Below, in pieces: positions 5,962 to 13,186 of a DNA stretch of 13,208 bases (positions are counted from its first letter, which is position 1; every line of letters starts with the position of its first letter). Source of the DNA: Thauera sp. Its GTDB lineage: Bacteria; Pseudomonadota; Gammaproteobacteria; Burkholderiales; Rhodocyclaceae. Below the pieces are notes generated by a model. The model did not search any database. It had not been told where the DNA came from and saw nothing but the letters and a program-made list of their open reading frames with translations. The DNA is taken from positions 2,078 to 15,285 of the forward strand of contig DMCZ01000063.1 of NCBI GenBank assembly GCA_003446655.1. The letters run 5' to 3'. The translations under genes were made by a program, and so were the position numbers.

Positions 5962-7961
5962 ACGGACGCTGGCTGCGACGTGCTGCCTCCCTAAAGCCCC
6001 CCCGTAAAGGGGCCGCCGCGCTCGCACCGCCGCTTGAGCGCGCTCAGGGAACATGGTTGCTCGCGGCCGCGGTGCTGAGCGTCGTACCGCACGGACTCTG
6101 GCTCCCTGCCTGGCTATATGCCGTCTGCCTCCTGCTGCTGACGTGGCGCGGGCTGCTGCTGTGGCGGGGCATTCGCCCCCCTCCGGCGCTGTTGCTGCTT
6201 GCGCTGTCGGTGGCACTTACCGTCCTGGTGCGCGTCGAATTCGGCCACTTCTTCGGCAAGGATCCAGGGGTCGCCCTGCTCGCCCTTCTCCTGGGGCTGA
6301 AGCTGCTGGAGGCGCGCTCATCGAGGGATGTCCGTGCCGGCGTGCTCCTATGCCTCTTCCTTCAGCTGGCGCTATTTCTCGAGGACCAGTCGATGGCAGT
6401 CGCAGCGCTCGCGCTGCTCGGTACGCTGGCCACGCTCGGCACCCTCGTGGCGTTGGCGGACCCGGCAGGGCGGGCGGGTGAGCACCTGCGCAGCGCGGGG
6501 CTCCTGCTCGTCCACGGACTACCGTTCATGGTCGCCTTCTTCGTGCTCTTCCCACGCATTCAGGGGCCGCTGTGGGGGCTGCCTGCCGACGCCTTCAGCG
6601 CGCGAACCGGCCTGTCCGACACGATGAGCCCCGGCTCGATCAGCGAGCTCGGGAACTCCACTGCAATCGCGTTTCGTGCAGTGTTCGATGGCCCGCCCCC
6701 TGCGCCCTCGGAGCGCTACTGGCGCGGCCCGGTGCTCAGCGCCTTCGATGGGCGCACCTGGACCGCCGCGCCATCCGTGGAAGCCGATGCCCCCTTCTAC
6801 ACGCCCGAAGGGCGCAGATTCGACTACACGATCACGCTCGAGGCCCACAACCAGCGCTGGCTGCTGGCGCTGGACTATCCAGGTGAGGGTGGCCCGCTCG
6901 TGCGCTTCACCAGCGATCACCGTGCCCTGAGCGCGCGACCGCTGCAGGCGCGGGCCCGGTTCGCCCTCAGTGCATATCCGGACGCCCGCATCGGCAAAGC
7001 AGAGTCCGCAGCCGTCCTGACCGCGGCCACCCGGCTGCCGGAGGGCAGCAATCCACGCACGCGCGAGCTGGCCGCACGCCTGGCGGCGGGCGCGGCTTCA
7101 CATGCGGAACTTGTCGAACGGGCGGTCGCGCACATGCGCGCCAGCCGGCTCGTCTACACGCTTCGCCCACCGCTGCTTGGCGCACACACCGCAGACGGCT
7201 TCCTGTTCGACACCCGGCGTGGCTTCTGCGAGCACTTTGCCTCAGCTTTCGTGGTCCTGATGCGCGCGGCGGGCGTCCCCGCACGCGTAGTGACCGGCTA
7301 TCAAGGCGGAGAGATCAATCCGGTCGACGGCTACCTCGTCGTACGTCAATCCGACGCCCACGCCTGGGCTGAAGTGTGGCTTGAAGGTCGAGGGTGGCAG
7401 CGGGTCGACCCGACCGCACTGGCCGCACCCGAGCGAATCGAGGACGGCCTGGCCGCAGCCCTCGCTGCCAACGGCCACCTTCCCTTCATCCTCCAGGCCG
7501 AGCTGGCCTGGCTCCGCGACCTGCGCCACCGCTGGGAAGCCGTTTCCAACTCATGGAACCAGCACATTCTTGGCTACAATCCGGAGCGGCAGCGCAAACT
7601 TCTTGCCGATCTCGGGTTCAGCCAGAGTAGCGCGCTGAAGCTCGCCGGGCTGCTCTCGGGGGTGTCGGTGGTGATGTTCCTCATCCTTTATGGGTGGGCG
7701 ACGTGGCAGCGCCGGGCCATGGACCCCGTGCAGCGGGCATGGATGCGTTTCTGCGCGAGGATGTCGCGCGTGGGTCTTGCGCGCCAGCCCTGGGAAGGAC
7801 CGCTTGCCTATGGCGAACGCCTTGCCGCCGCCCTCCCCGACCAGGCGCAAGACCTGCGCGAGATTTGCCGGAATTACGCCCGGCTGCGCTACGGCATGCC
7901 GGGGCCAGGCGACAGCCTGCACACGTTGAAGAGACAGATGAAAGAGGTTCGAGTCCCATGA
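5958..7961 (+). CDS. tgpA: TgpA-type membrane transglutaminase-like protein
   Basis: This is a 667-residue inner-membrane protein of the DUF3488/transglutaminase-like family; TgpA of Pseudomonas aeruginosa, of nearly the same length, is the named member. About six hydrophobic helices occupy residues 33-205, followed by a periplasmic region with the transglutaminase core. The catalytic triad is visible: C424 in RRGFCEHF, H468 in SDAHAWAEVW and D484 in RVDPTA. One more membrane helix (about 562-582) precedes a cytoplasmic DUF4129-like tail. I chose ATG 5958 (ATGA overlap with the DUF58 stop); a GTG at 5949 would add three residues. A low-complexity Lys/Pro/Ala stretch (about residues 10-27) before the first helix is encoded by a segment with a C7 tract and looks inserted. 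The stop overlaps mltB by 4 bases. Substrate is unknown; an envelope role is inferred. Confidence 0.92.
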   Translation: MNGRWLRRAASLKPPRKGAAALAPPLERAQGTWLLAAAVLSVVPHGLWLPAWLYAVCLLLLTWRGLLLWRGIRPPPALLLLALSVALTVLVRVEFGHFFGKDPGVALLALLLGLKLLEARSSRDVRAGVLLCLFLQLALFLEDQSMAVAALALLGTLATLGTLVALADPAGRAGEHLRSAGLLLVHGLPFMVAFFVLFPRIQGPLWGLPADAFSARTGLSDTMSPGSISELGNSTAIAFRAVFDGPPPAPSERYWRGPVLSAFDGRTWTAAPSVEADAPFYTPEGRRFDYTITLEAHNQRWLLALDYPGEGGPLVRFTSDHRALSARPLQARARFALSAYPDARIGKAESAAVLTAATRLPEGSNPRTRELAARLAAGAASHAELVERAVAHMRASRLVYTLRPPLLGAHTADGFLFDTRRGFCEHFASAFVVLMRAAGVPARVVTGYQGGEINPVDGYLVVRQSDAHAWAEVWLEGRGWQRVDPTALAAPERIEDGLAAALAANGHLPFILQAELAWLRDLRHRWEAVSNSWNQHILGYNPERQRKLLADLGFSQSSALKLAGLLSGVSVVMFLILYGWATWQRRAMDPVQRAWMRFCARMSRVGLARQPWEGPLAYGERLAAALPDQAQDLREICRNYARLRYGMPGPGDSLHTLKRQMKEVRVP

Positions 7962-9049
7962 CCCTGAGAACGCCGCTACACGCAAGCCCGGCAACCCCGA
8001 CCCGAACCGCTCCGGGGGACACGACCACGCCCTTGCGCCGGTTGGCTTCCGTGCTGGTCTCCAGCCTGTTGCTGAGCCTGCCAGTCAGCGCCTTGGCGTC
8101 GTACGCCGACCGCCCGGAGACCCAGGCCTTCATCATGGAGCTCGCCGAGCGCCACGCGTTCGACCCCGCGGAACTCGACCGCGCGCTGTCGCAGGCCCGC
8201 CACGACCCCGACGTCATTCGACTGATCACGCCACCTGCGCGCAAGGGCGTGCGGTCGTGGCAGAACTACCGGTCCCGCTTCCTCGACTCAACGCGCATCA
8301 ACGGCGGAATGGCATTCTGGCGCGAACATGCAGCCACGCTCGAGCGTGCCTCCAGGGAGTTTGGCGTACCAGCCGAGATCATCGTCTCGATCATTGGCGT
8401 CGAGACGATATACGGGCGCAACACCGGCAACTTCGAGACCCTGTCGGCGCTGGCCACGCTGGCCTTCGACTATCCGCCGCGTGCCGAACTCTTCCGTCGC
8501 GAGCTCGAGGCGCTGTTTCTCCTCGCACGCGAACAGGGCCGCGATCCGGCTAGTTACAGCGGCTCGTTCGCAGGGGCGCTCGGCTATCCGCAATTCCTGC
8601 CGAGCAGCATCCGCGCCTATGCCGTCGACTTCGACCGCGACGGCCGTATCGACTTCGACGCGGACCCGATCGACGCCATCGGCAGCATCGCATACTACCT
8701 GCGCGCTCACGGCTGGCAGACCGACGCGCCGGTCGCCGAGCGCGCCCGCCTGGCCCCCGGAACCGACGGCGACGCCCTGATCGCGGCTGGCATCGAACCC
8801 AGGCTGACGCCCGAACATCTCGCCAGCGAGGGCGTCACCGCCCTCGACGGACGCCCCGCGGCGGATCTCGCCACCCTGGTCGACCTCGAGACGCCCGGGG
8901 CGGAAACCGAGTACTGGCTCGGCTACCGCAATTTCTACGTCATCACGCGCTACAATCGCAGCAGTTTCTATGCCATGTCGGTGTTCGAGCTCGCCGAAGC
9001 CCTGCGCCTGCGCAAACTGGTCGACGAGATCCGCGCCGAGCGACGCTAG
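7958..9049 (+). CDS. mltB: Lytic murein transglycosylase B
   Basis: This is a 363-residue MltB-family (SLT domain 2, GH103) enzyme that cleaves the MurNAc-GlcNAc bond of peptidoglycan to form 1,6-anhydroMurNAc ends. The catalytic glutamate is E149 in GVETIYGR. The family motif GSFAGALGYPQFLPSS lies at 202-217, and an EF-hand-like acidic loop DFDRDGRIDF (224-233) corresponds to the calcium site of E. coli Slt35. Residues 27-47 form a signal peptide ending in ALAS with no cysteine, so the enzyme is probably soluble in the periplasm, unlike lipid-anchored E. coli MltB. The N-terminal region before the hydrophobic core is longish (about 26 residues), so an internal start is possible. ATG 7958 is favoured because it overlaps the tgpA stop (ATGA). 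Coupling with tgpA suggests a shared envelope role. Confidence 0.93.
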   Translation: MTLRTPLHASPATPTRTAPGDTTTPLRRLASVLVSSLLLSLPVSALASYADRPETQAFIMELAERHAFDPAELDRALSQARHDPDVIRLITPPARKGVRSWQNYRSRFLDSTRINGGMAFWREHAATLERASREFGVPAEIIVSIIGVETIYGRNTGNFETLSALATLAFDYPPRAELFRRELEALFLLAREQGRDPASYSGSFAGALGYPQFLPSSIRAYAVDFDRDGRIDFDADPIDAIGSIAYYLRAHGWQTDAPVAERARLAPGTDGDALIAAGIEPRLTPEHLASEGVTALDGRPAADLATLVDLETPGAETEYWLGYRNFYVITRYNRSSFYAMSVFELAEALRLRKLVDEIRAERR

Positions 9050-9063
9050 AGGATGCCGAAGCC

Positions 9064-9852
9064 ATGCCAGTGCGACCTCCGCCCCAAGACGCTCAAGGCG
9101 GGCTGACCCCCGCCCCGCTCATCTTGTCCGATATCGGTGCGTCACTGCGCTTCGGCGTGGATCAGTTTCGGGCGATCCCGCTGCTCAGCGTGGCCTTCGC
9201 GGCGCTCTTCGTGGCGATCGGCCTGCTGATGTTCGCTGCGCTGGAGTTCGTGCAGATTGCACCGATGAGCCTGTCGCTGGCGGGTGGCTTCATGCTGGTC
9301 GGGCCGATCCTGCTCGCCGGCTTCTTCTCCATCTCCGACAAGGTGCGCGGGGGACGCACGGCCACCTTCGGCGACATCTGGGACGGTTTCCGGCGCATGC
9401 CGCGCGGCGGCTGGGTCGTGTCCTTCGTCTGCGGCCTGCTGTTCCTGATCTGGGTGACCGACGCCGGCATCCTGTATGGCTTCATGGTGGGACGTGAGCC
9501 CTTCGGCTTCCTGCGGCTGCTCAATGTCGAAGGCCTCGTGGTGAATTACGCCGCTTTCAGCGCGATCATGGGGGCTGTGCTGGCCTTCATCCTGTTCACG
9601 GTGTCGGCGTTCTCGATCCCGCTCATCTATGACGGCCGCGCACAACTGGTCTCGGGCGTGGTTGCCAGCGCGCGCGCGGTGTTCGGTCGCTTCGGGGTGA
9701 TGATGTGCTGGGCGCTGCTGCTCTCGGCCGTGATCATCGTCAGTACGCTGCTGCTGCCGCTACTGCTCTTCAGCCTGCCGGTCATGGCCTACGCAAGCCG
9801 CGAACTGTATTTCCGGACCTTTCCGCCCTACGCGGGTGCAGACATTACTTGA
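9064..9852 (+). CDS. DUF2189 integral membrane protein
   Basis: This is a 262-residue polytopic inner-membrane protein that I assign to DUF2189 on overall pattern, including the PLLSVAFAALFVAIG helix and the SDKVRGG/TFGDIWDGFRR loop. Hydrophobic segments lie at about 39-61, 67-89, 116-139, 159-186 and 211-242, with a cytosol-like proline-rich N-terminus. The ATG at 9064 is preceded by AGAGGA (9048-9053) about 10 bases upstream and lies 14 bases after the mltB stop, so it is probably the last gene of the moxR-DUF58-tgpA-mltB operon. Its stop is only 4 bases from the converging rpoS stop, and no intrinsic terminator is visible between them. No function is known for this family. Confidence 0.85.
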   Translation: MPVRPPPQDAQGGLTPAPLILSDIGASLRFGVDQFRAIPLLSVAFAALFVAIGLLMFAALEFVQIAPMSLSLAGGFMLVGPILLAGFFSISDKVRGGRTATFGDIWDGFRRMPRGGWVVSFVCGLLFLIWVTDAGILYGFMVGREPFGFLRLLNVEGLVVNYAAFSAIMGAVLAFILFTVSAFSIPLIYDGRAQLVSGVVASARAVFGRFGVMMCWALLLSAVIIVSTLLLPLLLFSLPVMAYASRELYFRTFPPYAGADIT

Positions 9853-9856
9853 GCGC

Positions 9857-10792
9857 CTACAAGAGCGCGTCACGCGAAATGCCGTGGCGCTTTAGGATGC
9901 GGCGAAGTTGGCCGAGCGCCTCGAGCTGGATCTGGCGCACGCGCTCCCGCGTCAGCTCGAGACGCGCAGCCAGTTCTTCGAGTGTGAGCAGTTCACATTC
10001 GTCAATGCCGTAGCGGTGGCGGATCACCATGCGCTGCTTGTCGCTCAGCATCATGATCCATTCCCGCACAAGCCCTTCCACCTCCGAACAGTGGATCTGC
10101 GCATCGGCGCTGGCCTGATGTTCATCGGCAAGCGACTCGCCGATCGACAGCGTCGGATCGATTTCGAGCGGCGCATCCAGTGAGGCGGTGTGCTCGCTGA
10201 GCGCCAGGATGCTGCGCACCTCCTCGATGCTCTTGCCAAGGCGCTCCGCAATCTCCTCGAAGGACGATTCGCCATTCGAGCTCGCTTCGATATGGCGCTG
10301 CGCCCGCAGGACCTGGTTGAGCTCCTTGACCACGTGCACCGGCAGGCGAATGGTGCGCGACTGGTTCATGATCGCGCGCTCGATATTCTGACGGATCCAC
10401 CAGGTGGCATAGGTCGAGAACCTGAAACCGCGCTCTGGATCGAACTTCTCGAGCGCATGCATTAGCCCGAGGTTCCCCTCCTCGACGAGATCGAGCAGGG
10501 GGATGCCACGATTCAGGTAGTGCTTGGCAATGTTCACGACGAGGCGCAGGTTGCGCTCGATCATCGTCTGTCGGGCGTCGAAATCGCCCAAGCGTACACG
10601 GCGCGCAATTTCGAGCTCCTCCGCCGCGGTGAGCAGCGGATTGGCACCGATCTCGTTCAGGTAAAGCTGCGTGACATCACTGAAGAAGTCGTTCTCGACG
10701 ACTGGCAGTGCATGCGTCGCGAACACTTCCACCTCGGGCGGAAGATCCGGTTCATGACTTTCCAGTTCGTCAAGATTCGCCGGTTCTTCCAT
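9857..10792 (-). CDS. rpoS: RNA polymerase sigma factor RpoS
   Basis: RpoS (sigma-38) directs RNA polymerase to stationary-phase and general-stress promoters. The 311-residue product has sigma-70 region 1.2 (about 39-70), region 2 (77-159, with ERGFRFSTYATWWIRQ, the -10-recognising part), region 3 (160-235) and region 4 with its helix-turn-helix (TLEELAARLELTRERVRQI, 270-288). It lacks the long non-conserved N-terminal part of RpoD and follows nlpD, which supports RpoS rather than the housekeeping factor. The region needed for RssB-directed proteolysis in E. coli (K173, E174) is conserved as K156/E157 in VVKELN, while the V177 equivalent is Q160. The ATG at 10792 has AGGGGA a few bases upstream and lies 9 bases after the nlpD stop. 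In E. coli the main rpoS promoter lies inside nlpD; I could not identify one here. Confidence 0.96.
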   Translation of the reverse strand: MEEPANLDELESHEPDLPPEVEVFATHALPVVENDFFSDVTQLYLNEIGANPLLTAAEELEIARRVRLGDFDARQTMIERNLRLVVNIAKHYLNRGIPLLDLVEEGNLGLMHALEKFDPERGFRFSTYATWWIRQNIERAIMNQSRTIRLPVHVVKELNQVLRAQRHIEASSNGESSFEEIAERLGKSIEEVRSILALSEHTASLDAPLEIDPTLSIGESLADEHQASADAQIHCSEVEGLVREWIMMLSDKQRMVIRHRYGIDECELLTLEELAARLELTRERVRQIQLEALGQLRRILKRHGISRDALL

Positions 10793-10801
10793 GCTTTCCC
10801 C

Positions 10802-11650
10802 TTAGCGTGCGGGCAGATATCCCATCGGGTCGACCGCCTTGCCCTGCTTGCGGATCTCGAAATGCAGTTTCGGCCGATCGGCCTCCGAACTGCCAAGCTC
10901 TGCGATCTTCTGGCCCTGTGCCACCTGATCGTCTTCCTTCACGAGCAGCTTGTCATTGTGCGCATACACCGAGTTGTACTCCTGGTTATGCTTGATCACA
11001 ATCAGCTTCCCGTAGCCCCTCAGACCGCTACCGGCATACACCACCTTGCCCGCTGCAGCCGCGTAAACCGGGTCGCCGACGCTGCCGCCGATGTCCAACC
11101 CCTTGTTCGATGCCTCATTGAAGCCAGCGACCAGCACACCGTTGGTCGGCCATTGCCACTGTCCGCTGCCGGCAGGCGCCGGTGCAGGCGCCGTTTCGCC
11201 GGTCGCCGGGGCGGGCGTCTCCGCTGCGGTTGGCTCTGCAACCGGCGCACGGCCACCGACTGGCTCCCGCACCACAGGTACCGAACCGACCTCTCCGCCT
11301 GTCGCCGGTATCGGCGTCACGATGGCAGAAGAAGAGCCGGGCGCCGCGATCGCAACCGACGACGTGCCGGCGGGCGATACGCGGATGGTCTGGCCGACGT
11401 GAATCTGATTGGGGTCCGTGATCTGGTTCCATGCAACCAGGTCCGGGAGGGTAACACCGTATTGGCGAGCGATGCCCAGCAGCGTATCGCCCGGACGTAC
11501 CGTGTGGAGCCCCGATGCAGGCGCCGGCGTCACCGCGCCAGTCGAGACTCCGCCAGCCCCGTCGCGCACGGGCGCGGTGACCTGAGAAGCGCAGCCTGCA
11601 CTCAACAGAGCGGCAAGAAGAAGAGAAAGATAGCCTGTACGTGTGTGCAT
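10802..11650 (-). CDS. nlpD: LysM/LytM lipoprotein NlpD
   Basis: NlpD is an outer-membrane lipoprotein that activates the amidase AmiC to split septal peptidoglycan. The 282-residue product has a signal peptide and lipobox SAGC (C20), one LysM peptidoglycan-binding domain (48-91, with HTVRPGDTLLGIARQYG), an Ala/Pro/Thr-rich linker (about 93-162) and a LytM/M23 domain (about 165-275). The M23 metal site is degenerate: the first His is N182 (SNKGLDIGG), D186 and H231 remain, and the final HxH is H263-x-E265. It is therefore probably an activator rather than a peptidase, as known for NlpD. It starts 16 bases after the pcm stop and ends 9 bases before rpoS, in the conserved surE-pcm-nlpD-rpoS order. 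Its ribosome binding site is weak. Confidence 0.94.
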   Translation of the reverse strand: MHTRTGYLSLLLAALLSAGCASQVTAPVRDGAGGVSTGAVTPAPASGLHTVRPGDTLLGIARQYGVTLPDLVAWNQITDPNQIHVGQTIRVSPAGTSSVAIAAPGSSSAIVTPIPATGGEVGSVPVVREPVGGRAPVAEPTAAETPAPATGETAPAPAPAGSGQWQWPTNGVLVAGFNEASNKGLDIGGSVGDPVYAAAAGKVVYAGSGLRGYGKLIVIKHNQEYNSVYAHNDKLLVKEDDQVAQGQKIAELGSSEADRPKLHFEIRKQGKAVDPMGYLPAR

Positions 11651-11666
11651 CCGAGATTACCGTCGT

Positions 11667-12320
11667 TCATTCCGTTCCACCGAGCAGAGGAACGAAGCGC
11701 ACCGCCTCGTATACGCTCTCCCGGAATAGATTGCCCTGTCTTTCCACCAGGACGAGCCGCTGCTCGCCACCGCCTACCGGCACGATGAGGCGGCCACCTG
11801 GGGCGAGTTGTTCCTTCAGCGCCGGAGGGACGCCAACAGCCGCCGCGGCAACGATGATGCTGTCGAAGGGCGCCGCTTCAGCAAGACCCAGACTGCCGTC
11901 GGCAAGTTTCAGCCGTACGTTCGGCAGACGCAAGGGGCGCAGATTGGCGCGGGCACGGTCAAGCAAGGGCCTGATCCGTTCAATTGCAAACACTTCGGTT
12001 GCGAGCAGCGACAGTACCGCCGCCTGGTAACCACAGCCAGCGCCCACCTCGAGCGTCTTTCCAAGCTCGCGGCCAGCACGCAGCAGTTCGATCATCCGCG
12101 CCACGACAAAGGGCTGCGAGATCGTCTGCTGGAATCCGATTGGCAAGGGCGTGTCGTCATAGGCACTGAACGCGAGCCCCTCTTCCACGAAGGCATGACG
12201 CGGCACCGCCTGCATCGCAGCCAGCACACGCTCATCGCGGATACCCTGCGTGCGCAAGCGCTCGACCATCCGTGTGCGCGCGCGCGCCGCCTGCCCCGCA
12301 TCGACCACCCGCGCACTCAC
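11667..12320 (-). CDS. pcm: Protein-L-isoaspartate O-methyltransferase
   Basis: Pcm methylates abnormal L-isoaspartyl residues using S-adenosylmethionine, starting their repair in aged proteins; it is a cytoplasmic monomer important in long-term stationary phase. The sequence contains the family motif TISQPFVVARM (66-76), SAM motif I LEVGAGCGYQ (90-99), the acidic ADGS loop (about 140-143) and the C-terminal EAVRFVPLLGG. I chose a GTG start at 12320, which overlaps the surE stop (GTGA) and gives 217 residues. ATG 12269 gives 200 residues, lacks a Shine-Dalgarno sequence and would begin at MVERLRTQGI. E. coli Pcm has 208 residues, so length does not settle the choice. The gene is followed 16 bases later by nlpD. 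Confidence 0.93.
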   Translation of the reverse strand: MSARVVDAGQAARARTRMVERLRTQGIRDERVLAAMQAVPRHAFVEEGLAFSAYDDTPLPIGFQQTISQPFVVARMIELLRAGRELGKTLEVGAGCGYQAAVLSLLATEVFAIERIRPLLDRARANLRPLRLPNVRLKLADGSLGLAEAAPFDSIIVAAAAVGVPPALKEQLAPGGRLIVPVGGGEQRLVLVERQGNLFRESVYEAVRFVPLLGGTE

Positions 12321-13060
12321 TGCTGCAGCCAGTCGAAAACCGGCGCAATGAGGCCGGTGTGGGTAAGATCGATCTGCAAGGGCGTGACCGACACGAAGCC
12401 GTTCGCAACGGCATGAAAGTCGGTGCCCTCGCCGGCGTCCGCAGCCCCGCCGGCCGCGCCCACCCAATAGACGGTGTCACCTCGCGGCGTCTGGCCGCGC
12501 ACGACCGGCTCGGCCTTGTGACGCTTGCCGAGCCGGGTCACGCGAACGCCCTGCAGCCGCTCATACGCCACGTCGGGCACGTTCACATTGAGCAGTACCG
12601 GGCGGGGAAAGGGGTTGCGCATGAAGCGTTCGGCGAGGTCGCGTGCGACACGCGCAGCCGCACTGAAGTCGGTTGCAGACTTGCTGACCAGCGACACGGC
12701 GATTGACGGTACGCCAAGCAGGAAGCCTTCCGTGGCGGCAGCGACCGTCCCCGAGTAGACCGTATCGTCCCCCATGTTCGCGCCATGGTTGACGCCGGAC
12801 ACGACCATGTCTGGGAGGTGGTCGAGCATGCCGGTCACGGCCAGATGAACGCAGTCCGTGGGCGTCCCATTGACATGATAGAAACCGTTGGCCGTCCGCT
12901 TAAGCGACAGCGGACGATCAAGTGTCAGCGAGTTGCTTGCACCACTACGATCCCGCTCGGGCGCCACCACCGTGACCTCGCCAAGCGTGCCCAGAGCCTC
13001 GGCGAGCGCCGAAATACCCGGAGCGAAGTAACCGTCGTCGTTGCTGACCAGGATACGCAT
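12317..13060 (-). CDS. surE: 5'/3'-nucleotidase SurE
   Basis: SurE is a metal-dependent phosphatase that dephosphorylates nucleoside 5'- and 3'-monophosphates and short polyphosphates, linked to stationary-phase survival. The 247-residue protein is complete. It begins MRILVSNDDG with metal ligands D8 and D9, followed by S39 in APERDRSGASNS and N91 in SGVNHGANMG, the expected fourth ligand. I chose ATG 13060 because it starts exactly at the conserved first strand; an upstream start (13120) would add 20 residues that do not fit the family. No strong Shine-Dalgarno sequence is seen. The stop overlaps pcm by 4 bases. It is the first gene of the surE-pcm-nlpD-rpoS cluster and follows a tRNA-Pro gene and its terminator, so it should have its own promoter in 13061-13150. 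Confidence 0.96.
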   Translation of the reverse strand: MRILVSNDDGYFAPGISALAEALGTLGEVTVVAPERDRSGASNSLTLDRPLSLKRTANGFYHVNGTPTDCVHLAVTGMLDHLPDMVVSGVNHGANMGDDTVYSGTVAAATEGFLLGVPSIAVSLVSKSATDFSAAARVARDLAERFMRNPFPRPVLLNVNVPDVAYERLQGVRVTRLGKRHKAEPVVRGQTPRGDTVYWVGAAGGAADAGEGTDFHAVANGFVSVTPLQIDLTHTGLIAPVFDWLQQ

Positions 13061-13110
13061 CTGAAATCCGTACGGGTTGGGATTGCCGAGAAGAGCGGCA
13101 CAGGCCAACG

Positions 13111-13119
13111 ATGTTAGCA
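13111..13119 (-). promoter_or_regulatory. Possible extended -10 promoter for surE
   Basis: On the minus strand this reads TGCTAACAT, an extended -10 (TGn followed by TAACAT, 4/6 to consensus). It lies about 50 bases before the surE start and just downstream of the tRNA-Pro terminator. No good -35 is present, which extended -10 promoters tolerate. Position is the main support. Confidence 0.3.
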
Positions 13120-13156
13120 CAGCGTCCTTACGCTACCGGCAGAGACCCCAGAAAAC

Positions 13157-13180
13157 AAAAAACCGGCCAAGGCCGGTTTG
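13157..13180 (-). terminator. Intrinsic terminator downstream of tRNA-Pro
   Basis: On the minus strand, AAACCGGC and GCCGGTTT form a GC-rich hairpin (arms 13172-13179 and 13160-13167). It is followed by a T-rich tail TTTGTTTTC. It starts 8 bases after the tRNA 3' end, so it most likely ends the tRNA-Pro transcript before the surE operon. The plus strand shows a weaker, interrupted T tract (TTTGTTTGATT). Confidence 0.88.
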
Positions 13181-13186
13181 TTTGAT

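Noticed and set aside
9857..10792. Considered the housekeeping sigma factor RpoD or a heat-shock RpoH
   Set aside because: Length, absence of the long RpoD N-terminal and insert regions, the RpoS-like region 2 and VVKELN segment, and position after nlpD all point to RpoS.
10802..11650. Considered an active M23 endopeptidase
   Set aside because: The first metal-ligand His is Asn (N182) and the last motif is HFE rather than HxH. Together with LysM and the position before rpoS, this fits the inactive activator NlpD.
10520..11788. Long plus-strand open frame spanning antisense to rpoS, nlpD and pcm
   Set aside because: It crosses three conserved genes on the other strand, and its translation shows no domain or signal.
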